Shown piece after piece: positions 7,359 to 14,629 of a DNA stretch of 28,007 nt. A model generated the notes under the pieces. It worked only from the letters and a program-made list of their open reading frames with translations, made no database searches and had not been told where the DNA came from. The stretch comes from a virus. The stretch's first letter is position 1; each line of letters begins with the position of its first letter. The position numbers and the translations under genes were made by a program. The stretch spans positions 1 through 28,007 of the IMG/VR virus record IMGVR_UViG_3300042992_002743; one strand, 5' to 3'.

Positions 7359-7458
7359 GAGTAATGAATAATCACTACTCAATTAGTTAATGGTTCGAGC
7401 AATAAAACATTTATTGCCCAGTTAGTCAATGATTCGAGAAACAAACGATATGCTTCTC
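7359..7458 (-). promoter_or_regulatory. SSB mRNA leader: three tandem hairpins with conserved linkers
   Basis: Three repeats of 38-39 bases. On the minus strand each has a linker (GACTAACT, GACTAACT, AACTAATT), a hairpin, then CGAA. The hairpins (7436-7458, 7397-7419, 7359-7380) have 8, 9 and 9 base pairs with loops of 7, 5 and 4; their stem sequences differ, but pairing is kept, including G-U pairs. This pattern of preserved structure with preserved linkers argues for an RNA element, most simply a translational operator for autoregulation by SSB, as gp32 does in T4 with a different structure. Confidence 0.75.
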
Positions 7459-7467
7459 AGTTAGTCA

Positions 7468-7496
7468 TTTATAATCGTATCTATCATGTTGTGCAA
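7468..7496 (-). promoter_or_regulatory. sigma-70-like promoter of the ssb gene
   Basis: On the minus strand TTGCAC (7491-7496) and TATAAA (7468-7473) are separated by exactly 17 bases. Transcription would start near 7460, just at the first leader hairpin, giving a leader of roughly 130 bases before the SSB start codon. Confidence 0.65.
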
Positions 7497-7512
7497 GATT
7501 AATTTTATAAAT

Positions 7513-7944
7513 TTATTTATTTTCGTAATCGATTACTATTTGTGCATCAGGATCTTGAAATTTTTCCTGTGAATCGATGACACTTTTGTGCATGGCAGAT
7601 AATTTATCCTGCAAGCTCATATTGCCTTCAGATTCCAAATTCTCATTAATTTGTTTTCTTATGTCTTGCTCTTGATTGTATTGTTCTTCAAGAGCTTTTA
7701 AAATCTCTTGATTTTTCAATAATTGTTCTTTTATTTTTTCTGTTTTTTTTGCTTCTTGATCCAATTGCAACTCTCTATTGTTAACTATGGGTGTTTTTTT
7801 AGGACTAAGTGATTTTTCCAAAAGGTTTTGACGAACAATTTCCCTTCGTTCTTTTCTTATAGCTTCCCTTCTAAGCAAAACCTTTGTATGTGATTTTTTT
7901 TCTCGTTCTTTTCTTTTCTTTGCAATTTTTTCATTTTTTTTCAT
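7513..7944 (-). CDS. highly charged coiled-coil protein (143 aa)
   Basis: A 143-residue protein with no hydrophobic core to speak of. The first 45 residues are extremely rich in Lys/Arg and would bind nucleic acid or a negatively charged partner. Residues 55-105 have Glu/Lys/Gln/Leu periodicity typical of a coiled coil. The last 40 residues are acidic and end 'IVIDYENK'. The start has AGGAG six bases upstream; the preceding gene stops two bases before this ribosome-binding unit, so the two are translated in tandem. It lies just upstream of the SSB promoter region. No family recognised; a scaffold or DNA-organising role is a guess from composition alone. Confidence 0.75.
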   Translation of the reverse strand: MKKNEKIAKKRKEREKKSHTKVLLRREAIRKERREIVRQNLLEKSLSPKKTPIVNNRELQLDQEAKKTEKIKEQLLKNQEILKALEEQYNQEQDIRKQINENLESEGNMSLQDKLSAMHKSVIDSQEKFQDPDAQIVIDYENK

Positions 7945-7946
7945 AA

Positions 7947-8699
7947 CTATCTCCTAATGTTTGGCATGTTTTCTTGTGATGCGTTTCCCCAAAAAAGCTT
8001 TCCACCTTCTCTATCTTTTTGTGTCTCTGAAAAATTAACTTCATTGTCACCAATGAGGCCAACTGGGGCTTGAATAAAATATTTGTCGCTAATTTTTATT
8101 TCCTTAGACATATCATCTATAATTGTATAAATCTCACCTTGAATAGAGCCAGATTTAGCATAAACTGGGTATTTTTTATCAACTGTTAGTTTATATCCTT
8201 TTGTCTTTACTTCATGTAGCATTGGCAATTCTGGGGAAAAAACAACTGTTGTGATTGGCTTTTTTGACCTTACCACAGTTTGCTTTTGAATTGCCAATTG
8301 CTCATGAGGATAAATTTCTCTTTTCTCTATTTGTTCATGAGGATAAAGTTCTATTTTCTCCACTTGTTCATGAGGATAAGTCGAATTTCCTACGCATGCT
8401 ACAGACAAATCTTGAACCGAAAAACCCACAGAGTGATCAAATGTGAACTTTTTGTTTTTTATCACAACGCCACCATCAGATTCTCTAAAGCTAATTGGTT
8501 TTTTGCTAAGTTCAAATACTTCTACACTAGCGACAAATATATCTCTTCGAGCAAGTTGCCCCATTACAACGGATGCAAGCTTTTCCAAAGGTACATCCTC
8601 GAATGGATCTCCAACCTTTTTTTTGATTGTTTTAACTTCATCTTTATTGTAATTCCCATCAACTTTTTCGTGATAAGAATAAATTACTTCGTAGCCCAT
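7947..8699 (-). CDS. hypothetical protein with triple YPHEQ repeat (250 aa)
   Basis: A 250-residue soluble protein with three parts. Residues 1-95 look like a compact alpha/beta domain. Residues about 109-141 hold three tandem 11-residue repeats beginning 'YPHEQ' (followed by VEKIEL, IEKREI, LAIQKQ). Residues about 145-250 look beta-rich ('KGYKLTVDKKYPVYAKSGSIQ', 'EIYTIIDDMSKEIKISDKYF') and resemble a small SH3-like barrel, though I cannot verify this. GAGG six bases upstream of the ATG supports the start. It is followed at once by the coiled-coil gene. No named family; the repeat region may be a flexible linker or a multivalent docking site between two folded domains. Confidence 0.75.
   Translation of the reverse strand: MGYEVIYSYHEKVDGNYNKDEVKTIKKKVGDPFEDVPLEKLASVVMGQLARRDIFVASVEVFELSKKPISFRESDGGVVIKNKKFTFDHSVGFSVQDLSVACVGNSTYPHEQVEKIELYPHEQIEKREIYPHEQLAIQKQTVVRSKKPITTVVFSPELPMLHEVKTKGYKLTVDKKYPVYAKSGSIQGEIYTIIDDMSKEIKISDKYFIQAPVGLIGDNEVNFSETQKDREGGKLFWGNASQENMPNIRR
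8298..8378. repeat. three 33-bp tandem repeats inside a gene
   Basis: A 15-base core TTG(C/T)TCATGAGGATA recurs at 8298, 8331 and 8364, exactly 33 bases apart, in the frame that encodes the YPHEQ repeats of the 250-residue protein. The intervening bases have diverged mainly in ways that keep the protein pattern. Confidence 0.9.
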
Positions 8700-8729
8700 A
8701 AATTCCTCATAATTTATTCTAATATAGTA

Positions 8730-9356
8730 TTATTTTTGTAAAATACCTGTGCCATATCTAGTATTGTAAATAATTGGTTCTTTTTCTACACTTTCTGCAA
8801 AAGCATAAAAGGCATTTTTCATTTTTTTCAAATCTTTTATATACTCAACAACAATGATCCCGCCATCAGCCATATTCTTCCAAGAAATATCTAAATAATA
8901 AAGCAAATCATCATAAGAATTTTCATCAGTAATAAAAAAACAATCCCACTTTTGGCTTGTTATCTTATCGTTTATTTCATCATCATGAATCGAACCATGA
9001 TAAAAATCAAATTCTTTCTTGAAAGACTTTTTTACATTATAAGAACCCATCCTTGGAGAAAAATATAGATTTTCATCTTTTTTTCTAAATGAAAAAAATA
9101 TTTCTGTTTCTTTGCATGACATGAAAAAACATTTTTCCAAAAAACCAAGAGTAAAATTCCATGAAAAAACATTTTTTGGTTTTACAAATTTACCAAGATG
9201 ATAATAAAACGGAGCATACATATAATCTCCATATGCTGGCGTTTTTCTTGAGTTTTCATCTATAAATTTACAATTTTGTAATAAGACCTTACCGTTTATA
9301 ATCTTTTTATTTAAAAGAATTGATAATTCTTTTTGTATTGTTTCTATTCTAACCAT
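8730..9356 (-). CDS. putative class I SAM-dependent methyltransferase-like protein
   Basis: A 208-residue protein. The second half resembles the back end of a Rossmann methyltransferase of the Methyltransf_24 type: 'KWDCFFITDENSYDDLLYYL' followed by 'WKNMADGGIIVVEYI', the pattern 'fiD..HsYe.v..Dl...w..l.pGGiivv'. The first half lacks a clean glycine-rich SAM motif, so activity is uncertain. The ATG at 9354-9356 is used here; a TTG six codons upstream is also open. No ribosome site is visible for either. It is divergent from the UDP-galactopyranose mutase gene with 29 bases between starts. Because it adjoins sugar genes, methylation of a sugar or glycan is conceivable, but this is inference. 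Confidence 0.55.
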   Translation of the reverse strand: MVRIETIQKELSILLNKKIINGKVLLQNCKFIDENSRKTPAYGDYMYAPFYYHLGKFVKPKNVFSWNFTLGFLEKCFFMSCKETEIFFSFRKKDENLYFSPRMGSYNVKKSFKKEFDFYHGSIHDDEINDKITSQKWDCFFITDENSYDDLLYYLDISWKNMADGGIIVVEYIKDLKKMKNAFYAFAESVEKEPIIYNTRYGTGILQK

Positions 9357-9385
9357 AAAATAATATAGAAACAAAGGGCAACAAT

Positions 9386-10504
9386 ATGTATGACTTTCTT
9401 ATAGTTGGATCAGGTTTTTTTGGATCTACCTTCGCAAGAAGAGCTACCGATCATGGCAAAAAATGTTTAGTAATTGAAAAGAAAGATCATATCGCTGGTG
9501 CTGCCCATGATGTGCCATTTCAAGACTATTATGTTTCCTCTTATGGCGCACATATTTTTCACACTCATAGCTCTGAGATATGGAATTTTGTAAATCAATT
9601 TGAAGAATTTATTCCATTTATCAATAGGCCAAAAGTATTATCTGGTGGAACAATATATTCATTTCCAATCAATCTAATGACCATGCATCAGTTGTGGGGC
9701 GTAAAAAAACCATCTGAAGCAATTGAGAAATTAGAAAATGTGAAAATTAAATTTGAAAATCCCAAAAACTTTGAAGAATGGGCTTTATCAATGGTCGGAG
9801 AAGAAATATACAAAAAGTTTTTTTATGGATATACAAAAAAACAATGGCTAAAAGAACCAAAAGAATTACCAACATCGATAATTCAAAGACTTCCAATCAG
9901 ACTGACATATGATGAAAATTATTTCACCACAAAATATCAGGGTATTCCCAAAAATGGGTATACAAATTTTGTCAAAAAGTTACTTGATGGAATTGATGTG
10001 GATACGAATGTTGATTTTATAAAAAATAAAGATAAATTATCATCTATGGCAAAAACCATAATCTATACTGGCCCAATAGATGAATACTACGATTATGAAT
10101 TTGGTAACCTTGATTACAACACATTAAGATTTACGAAAGAAGAATACAAAGGCGACTTTCAAGGTAATGCCGTTATAAATTATGCCGATGAAGATGTTCC
10201 ATACATAAGATCAATAGAACACAAACATTTTTATAAACATGGCGAATTAACAAAGCATTATACAAAAAAAAATGAATCAGAAATTAGCATAATAACTTAT
10301 GATCATCCAGTTTCATTTAAAGAAAACCCAGATCCTTTTTATCCTATTAGAAATGAAAAAAATTCAGATATTTATAAAAAATACAATTCAATAAAATCAT
10401 CAAATATAGTATTTGGTGGAAGACTTGGTGAATATAAGTACCTAGATCTAGATGCGACTATGGCATCTGCAATAAGCAAATGTAATAAATTTTTGGAGAT
10501 TTAA
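9386..10504 (+). CDS. glf: UDP-galactopyranose mutase
   Basis: A 372-residue flavoenzyme that interconverts UDP-galactopyranose and UDP-galactofuranose, the donor for galactofuranose-containing glycans. The N-terminal FAD-binding 'GSGFFGS' (8-14) is followed by a conserved 'SSYGAHIFHT' and by 'FFYGYTKKQW', characteristic of the family; 'PYIRSIEHKHF' and the C-terminal 'GRLGEYKYLDLDATMASAI' are hallmark segments. The length equals that of bacterial enzymes and nothing essential appears missing. AAGGG seven bases upstream supports the start. The next gene, a glycosyltransferase-like protein, starts one base after its stop. Both are on the plus strand inside a minus-strand replication region, suggesting they were inserted as a unit. 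The acceptor that would receive galactofuranose is not shown by the sequence. Confidence 0.95.
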   Translation: MYDFLIVGSGFFGSTFARRATDHGKKCLVIEKKDHIAGAAHDVPFQDYYVSSYGAHIFHTHSSEIWNFVNQFEEFIPFINRPKVLSGGTIYSFPINLMTMHQLWGVKKPSEAIEKLENVKIKFENPKNFEEWALSMVGEEIYKKFFYGYTKKQWLKEPKELPTSIIQRLPIRLTYDENYFTTKYQGIPKNGYTNFVKKLLDGIDVDTNVDFIKNKDKLSSMAKTIIYTGPIDEYYDYEFGNLDYNTLRFTKEEYKGDFQGNAVINYADEDVPYIRSIEHKHFYKHGELTKHYTKKNESEISIITYDHPVSFKENPDPFYPIRNEKNSDIYKKYNSIKSSNIVFGGRLGEYKYLDLDATMASAISKCNKFLEI

Positions 10505-10505
10505 A

Positions 10506-11510
10506 ATGAATGATGCTAAATTTGTTGTCTTGGCAACAGAAAAAGGTAAAAAAAGATTAGAAAATTTTTTAGAATATTGCTTAGAAAATAAATCTAAAAA
10601 AATAGAATGTGTATTCTTACTTGGTCCAAAAAACGAAAATAGCTTTGCTGAAGATATCATAGAAAAATATCAAACTGAAAACACAAAAATATCTATAGTT
10701 CGTTATGAAAATGATCAACCATCATTTAAAAGAAATGGTTATTTTAGAGATTTAGATCAAGATACTGTTGATAATTTCAAATGGTTAATATCAATTGATG
10801 AAGACTCAGTAACAAATGTTGATGGTCTTATAGATTCATTGAATGATGACTTCAATGAAGAATTTCCAACATATGCTTGCGGGGAAATACAAGATCATTT
10901 TCAAAAAGAAGAATTTTTAGTTGCTGAATATATTGGAAAAAATTGTTGGTATAAAAGAGGTTTAGGACCATTACACGAATGGGAAATATCTTGTTTAAAT
11001 AATAAAACAATGCAAATGATGATAAATTCAAATATAGTTAAAAAAGTTTTTAATTATAGAACAAAATTACTTTCTGGTTGGGGTGATCATTGCCTTGGAT
11101 TGGCCCTAAGATTATTGAAAATACACCCAGTTAAAACATCTTACATGACTGGTGACAATAGAATTTATGATCATAGCCTATTAGGACAAAGATTTCATCA
11201 CACTCATCACATTTATTACAACATTGGAATAGAAAATATTTTAAATGTTTTTAAATTTCCAAATTTACCAACAACAAAAAAAGCTTGGCTAAAACTTAAG
11301 GAAGGAAATGCAATAAAAGATATAGGTGTTGTTTTTTTAAATCAAAACAAAACCATTACAGCATTCGGAGAAGAAAATTTTTTCTATGGTCTTTGGAATA
11401 TTAAAAACGATCAAATTTACATATATCAAAAAGAAATTGAAGAAGGTTTATTATTGGAAAATGGAAAAGATAGTGAAAACAAAATAAGTGTTTGGGAGCT
11501 AATAGATTAA
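10506..11510 (+). CDS. putative glycosyltransferase (Fringe-like pattern)
   Basis: A 334-residue protein with a likely GT-A fold. Key signs are 'WLISIDEDSVTNVDGL' near residues 92-107, whose D-E-D fits a metal- and nucleotide-sugar-binding DxD motif after a hydrophobic strand, and 'SGWGDHCLGLALRLL' further on, like the late acidic motif and helix of Fringe-type enzymes. The last 80 residues look like a separate beta-rich domain ('GIENILNVFKFPNLP' onward). GGAG seven bases upstream and the one-base gap after glf show coupling with the mutase. It may use UDP-galactofuranose or UDP-galactose as donor; that is inference from position. The stop overlaps that of the convergent dCMP deaminase in a shared TTAA. 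Confidence 0.6.
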   Translation: MNDAKFVVLATEKGKKRLENFLEYCLENKSKKIECVFLLGPKNENSFAEDIIEKYQTENTKISIVRYENDQPSFKRNGYFRDLDQDTVDNFKWLISIDEDSVTNVDGLIDSLNDDFNEEFPTYACGEIQDHFQKEEFLVAEYIGKNCWYKRGLGPLHEWEISCLNNKTMQMMINSNIVKKVFNYRTKLLSGWGDHCLGLALRLLKIHPVKTSYMTGDNRIYDHSLLGQRFHHTHHIYYNIGIENILNVFKFPNLPTTKKAWLKLKEGNAIKDIGVVFLNQNKTITAFGEENFFYGLWNIKNDQIYIYQKEIEEGLLLENGKDSENKISVWELID

Positions 11511-11944
11511 TCAAAATCGTATAAAATCAAATCAACTCCAGCTTCACTAAACATATTAGATGCAAGCTCACATGATTCGCTCCATCTTTCTGCCAATTGG
11601 CCTTTAATTTTTGGAGCAATACAATTGCTAATTCCAGATTGAATTATCACACTTGCACAATTAGAACATGGCATAAAAGGGTAAGTTGCTATGGAACATC
11701 CAGACACATCTCTTTGTGCAAATAAAATTGCATTTATTTCAGCGTGTACAACCATTTTGTATTTTATATTTCTATCAGCGTATTTATTTGGATCATCGGC
11801 TACGCTCTTTGGAAAACCATTATAACCAATTGATACTATTCTGTTTTTATCGTCAAAAATAACAGCACCAACTTGTGTGGATGGATCTTTGCTCCACTCA
11901 GAAACATGTTTTGCTAAATTTAAAAATCTTAAATTCCAATTCAT
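11507..11944 (-). CDS. dCMP deaminase
   Basis: A 145-residue zinc enzyme that converts dCMP to dUMP, feeding thymidylate synthesis during phage replication. The catalytic 'HAE' is at 67-69, in 'VVHAEINA', and the zinc cysteines are C93 and C96 in 'PCSNC'. 'DPSTQVGAVI' and 'GYNGFP' near residues 20-45 are the substrate-side motifs of this family. I use the ATG at 11942-11944, with AAGG six bases upstream; an ATG two codons earlier (11950) is also possible. The start overlaps the ribosome site with the stop of the upstream acetyltransferase gene, so the two are coupled. Confident in the family; dCTP allosteric residues were not checked. Confidence 0.92.
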   Translation of the reverse strand: MNWNLRFLNLAKHVSEWSKDPSTQVGAVIFDDKNRIVSIGYNGFPKSVADDPNKYADRNIKYKMVVHAEINAILFAQRDVSGCSIATYPFMPCSNCASVIIQSGISNCIAPKIKGQLAERWSESCELASNMFSEAGVDLILYDFD

Positions 11945-11946
11945 AA

Positions 11947-12447
11947 TCATCCTTTTTCGTTCTGTTCCAAAATGCATCTTTCTTTTTGAATTATTTCTTT
12001 TTTTGTTGTATAGTTAAAAAAATAAGCGTCATTTTTTTCGTTATTTTCTGAGAAGAAATCTTTTTCAATCCATAGGGCTTTAAATCCTAATTTTTTGAAA
12101 AACAAATGACCTTCTAAATATTTATCGCAAATTAAAACATCTATTTCTGTTCTATGTCCATTTTGCAATTTATCGGTTAATTGAGAAACCAGTACTTTTC
12201 CATAGCCTTTTTTTTGAAGTTCTGGCTTTATTCCGATATTTAAAATTTCGAATTTTTTGTTTTTTAATTCGTATACCATAAAACCAATAACTTTACTTTC
12301 TTCTTCTATAACTTTACATATCCTATTTTTATCACTTAAACATTCTATAAAATCTTTTTCATTCCAAGGGTGAGAAAAACAATTTTTTTCTATCTCCGCA
12401 ATTTCTTTAATATCATCCTTAACAACCCATCTAATATTTTTTTTCAT
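11947..12447 (-). CDS. GNAT-family N-acetyltransferase (RimI-like)
   Basis: A 166-residue acetyl-CoA-dependent transferase. The N-terminal 'VVKDDIKEIAEIEKNCFSHPW' (written here in part) is the typical RimI-like opening, and 'ILNIGIKPELQKKGYGKVL' carries the acetyl-CoA pyrophosphate loop Q/RxxGxG as 'QKKGYG'. 'FFKKLGFKAL' is the usual C-terminal beta-bulge segment. RimI enzymes acetylate protein N-termini, but phage versions may act on host proteins, nucleotides or DNA-linked amines; nothing here decides. GGAG five to six bases upstream supports the start. It is between a small unknown gene (12462) and dCMP deaminase, all on one strand with tiny gaps, so it belongs to the replication operon. 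Confidence 0.85.
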   Translation of the reverse strand: MKKNIRWVVKDDIKEIAEIEKNCFSHPWNEKDFIECLSDKNRICKVIEEESKVIGFMVYELKNKKFEILNIGIKPELQKKGYGKVLVSQLTDKLQNGHRTEIDVLICDKYLEGHLFFKKLGFKALWIEKDFFSENNEKNDAYFFNYTTKKEIIQKERCILEQNEKG

Positions 12448-12461
12448 TTTTTCTCCGCTTT

Positions 12462-12944
12462 TTACTTTAATAAATCTTCGGCATTACAAAGACCATCATC
12501 TTTCTTTTCGTATATATCTCTATTCAATTTATCTAATTCTTTTCTAAGAGTATGGCCACGATTTTGAGCATTGTCATGATTTTTATCCCACGCCTTTAAA
12601 TGCGATTTTATGAGACCTACCGTGGTTTTTCTGTCGATAGTGTACTCGTAAAGCTTAACGCATTCAGAATTTGATTGAGCTTTAGCTTTGCAATAACCAT
12701 CAGATCCGCCCTCGTCTTTAAATGATATGTAAAGCTCGTTAAATTTTGTTTCATAAGCAAGCTCTGCCATAGAAAGCTCTTTGTTAGATATTTCTAATTG
12801 CTTTCCATAATAGTCAATCCAAGCGTACTCTCTATCCATATAATTGCTTAAAGTAAATTCATTAAAAATCATATTGTCTGGATCTAGAACTAGATCTTTA
12901 TTATTTACTTTTACAACAATCTTTTCATTTGGTGCTTCTGCCAT
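12462..12944 (-). CDS. hypothetical protein (160 aa) in replication operon
   Basis: A 160-residue, mainly helical, charged protein with a short beta-rich N-terminus ('EKIVVKVNNKDLVLDP'). It continues with long helices from about residue 30 to the end, including 'YAWIDYYGKQLEISNKEL', and ends acidic ('NAEDLLK'). The start at 12942-12944 follows GAGG by six bases and lies one base after the stop of the helicase gene, indicating translation coupled to it. The position right behind the replicative helicase suggests a replication accessory role, but no family is recognised. Confidence 0.78.
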   Translation of the reverse strand: MAEAPNEKIVVKVNNKDLVLDPDNMIFNEFTLSNYMDREYAWIDYYGKQLEISNKELSMAELAYETKFNELYISFKDEGGSDGYCKAKAQSNSECVKLYEYTIDRKTTVGLIKSHLKAWDKNHDNAQNRGHTLRKELDKLNRDIYEKKDDGLCNAEDLLK

Positions 12945-12945
12945 G

Positions 12946-14472
12946 TTATTCCTCATCTGCTTCTATTACACTATTGTTTTCATTTTTCTTAAAAGGTTTC
13001 TTTTTTTTATCTACTGAGTATGTGTCAAATTCAATGTCCTCAGATCTTTTTTGCTGCACAGAACTCAAAAGTTGTTTATATCTATCCTTCGATATTTCAA
13101 ATATATCCAAAGTTCCCATGCTATAATCAAAACCCATTTTAAACGGGAATCTGGATCTTCCATCTCGATGCTTTATCACAAATCCACGACCAACCTCTGC
13201 ATCTTTTTCTATCGTTTGCTGATTAATAGACCAAAATGCATCTAATGGCTTAAACTGATCAAAAGATGTTCCTATGTTTGATTCATCAATATACTGAGAA
13301 ATTTCAAGCTTTGCGGCAGTCTGATTTGGTTGCACACAAGTCAAAGTACAATGCTGCTTTTCGACACCAAATCCTCTAAGATCTCTCAATATTTTGTACG
13401 CACTCTCGTATTTCTTAACATTAGGATCATCTTTCATTTCACCTACATAATCTATTATTATAAGCCCTGGCTTCCAACCCCTAACTTCAAGTTGTGAGCA
13501 AAATGCCCTAACACCATTCACATCTATCGAGCCACCAGCAAATTGCTTAACAATTAATAGATTTTTCTCCTCTTTATCTTGAGAAAATTCAGCGAGTGTT
13601 CTTTTTACCTCTTCTTTGGATGTTCGCAAAAGATTTATATCTATTTTGGCGAATTGCGAAGTAAACCTTTGGGCAATTCCAACCTCATCCATTTCCATCG
13701 TTAAGTACAAAACTTTATGACCCAATAAAACATTTGCGACAGCAGCCTTTACCAATGCCAAGCTTTTGCCAGTTCCAGGCAAACCAATCCATGATCCAAT
13801 CTGACCATGAAATAAACCACCACCAGTTAAAGCATTGTCTATGGACTCAAAAGATGATGTATATCTTTCCTTTCCTTCAAACCGATTTTCCATTCTTTTA
13901 AACATCTCTTCGATATTTAAAAAATATTCAAGACCAGGCTCATAGTTGCGATCTATACTCATCGCCTCACGCATTTTTTCGTAAACATAACTCCATGTCT
14001 TTTCGTCTTCTGGAGCTTCTGACATTTTTTGCAAACAATCATGAAATGCAACTTTGATTGCTTGAACTTTTGCAAAATAAGTAACTTTATCTAAGAGGTA
14101 TTCTCTTGTTTCAATCCCAGCAACATAATAGTCATATATCGCTTCCAATTCAGCTATATGATAGAGTTGAATCGATCTATCACGATCTTTTAGCTGATCA
14201 CTTAAAGATTGTCTAATAATATCTATGTCTGGACATTCTCTGTATTTCTCAAAGAAAGAAAAAAGCAATTTGCAAATTATAACATGTGCTTCATTACTGA
14301 AATAGGTAGGCTTTAACTTGTCGATGCTTTGAACTAGCATGTGCTTATCCACAAGCAACATGCTAAGAAGCTTTCTTTGAAATGTATCATCCCATGAAAA
14401 TTTTGACTTTATTACATCTGGGTCTGTGAGCGATTCTAACTTGTCTTGCTCTTCTGGTGTTAACTCTCGCAT
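12946..14472 (-). CDS. DnaB/gp41-like replicative DNA helicase
   Basis: A 508-residue hexameric helicase that unwinds the fork ahead of the polymerase. The N-terminal 150 residues are helical, as in DnaB. 'TGGGLFHGQIGSWIGLPGTGKS' region (about 216-237) holds the Walker A 'GLPGTGKS' at 230-237. 'VLYLTMEMD' follows as motif 1a, then 'LIIIDYVGEM' as Walker B and a late 'QPNQTA' as the DnaB-type sensor glutamine strand. 'FVIKHRDGRS' provides the arginine-finger region. The C-terminus is Lys-rich and then acidic. AGGAG nine bases upstream supports the start. Upstream is a structured 157-base stretch with a terminator-like hairpin. A priming domain is not present, so a separate primase should exist elsewhere. 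Confidence 0.92.
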   Translation of the reverse strand: MRELTPEEQDKLESLTDPDVIKSKFSWDDTFQRKLLSMLLVDKHMLVQSIDKLKPTYFSNEAHVIICKLLFSFFEKYRECPDIDIIRQSLSDQLKDRDRSIQLYHIAELEAIYDYYVAGIETREYLLDKVTYFAKVQAIKVAFHDCLQKMSEAPEDEKTWSYVYEKMREAMSIDRNYEPGLEYFLNIEEMFKRMENRFEGKERYTSSFESIDNALTGGGLFHGQIGSWIGLPGTGKSLALVKAAVANVLLGHKVLYLTMEMDEVGIAQRFTSQFAKIDINLLRTSKEEVKRTLAEFSQDKEEKNLLIVKQFAGGSIDVNGVRAFCSQLEVRGWKPGLIIIDYVGEMKDDPNVKKYESAYKILRDLRGFGVEKQHCTLTCVQPNQTAAKLEISQYIDESNIGTSFDQFKPLDAFWSINQQTIEKDAEVGRGFVIKHRDGRSRFPFKMGFDYSMGTLDIFEISKDRYKQLLSSVQQKRSEDIEFDTYSVDKKKKPFKKNENNSVIEADEE

Positions 14473-14501
14473 TTTGTTTATCTCCTGTTTAGGAAACTAA
14501 C

Positions 14502-14532
14502 AAAAAACCCACACCGAGTAAATAGGGCTTTT
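14502..14532 (-). terminator. terminator-like hairpin upstream of the helicase gene
   Basis: On the minus strand an 8-bp stem (AAAAGCCC with GGGTTTTT, one G-T pair) and a 14-nt loop are followed directly by T residues. It falls about 30 bases before the helicase start and could end transcripts from the polymerase side or act as an attenuator. Confidence 0.55.
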
Positions 14533-14540
14533 AAAAATAA

Positions 14541-14616
14541 AGAGTGGAGGATTGTAATACTAGGATTTGAAATTATCTATAATGTATAAGTTCCCGACAA
14601 TCTATTACCCCACTCT
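14541..14616. promoter_or_regulatory. two-stem structured element between genes
   Basis: An outer 7-bp stem (14541-14547 with 14610-14616) encloses an inner 7-bp stem (14549-14555 with 14597-14603, one G-T pair), leaving a 41-nt AT-rich interior. It sits in the 157-base gap between the sigma-like gene and the helicase gene. It could be an mRNA leader structure of the helicase transcript; function is unknown. Confidence 0.45.
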
Positions 14617-14629
14617 CCATTGACTGTAT

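Noticed and set aside
7359-7458. tRNA-like T-arms or replication iterons, because TTCGA recurs
   Set aside because: No acceptor stem, anticodon arm or CCA-type end is seen. The stems vary in sequence while pairing is kept, which fits an RNA operator better than protein-binding DNA iterons.
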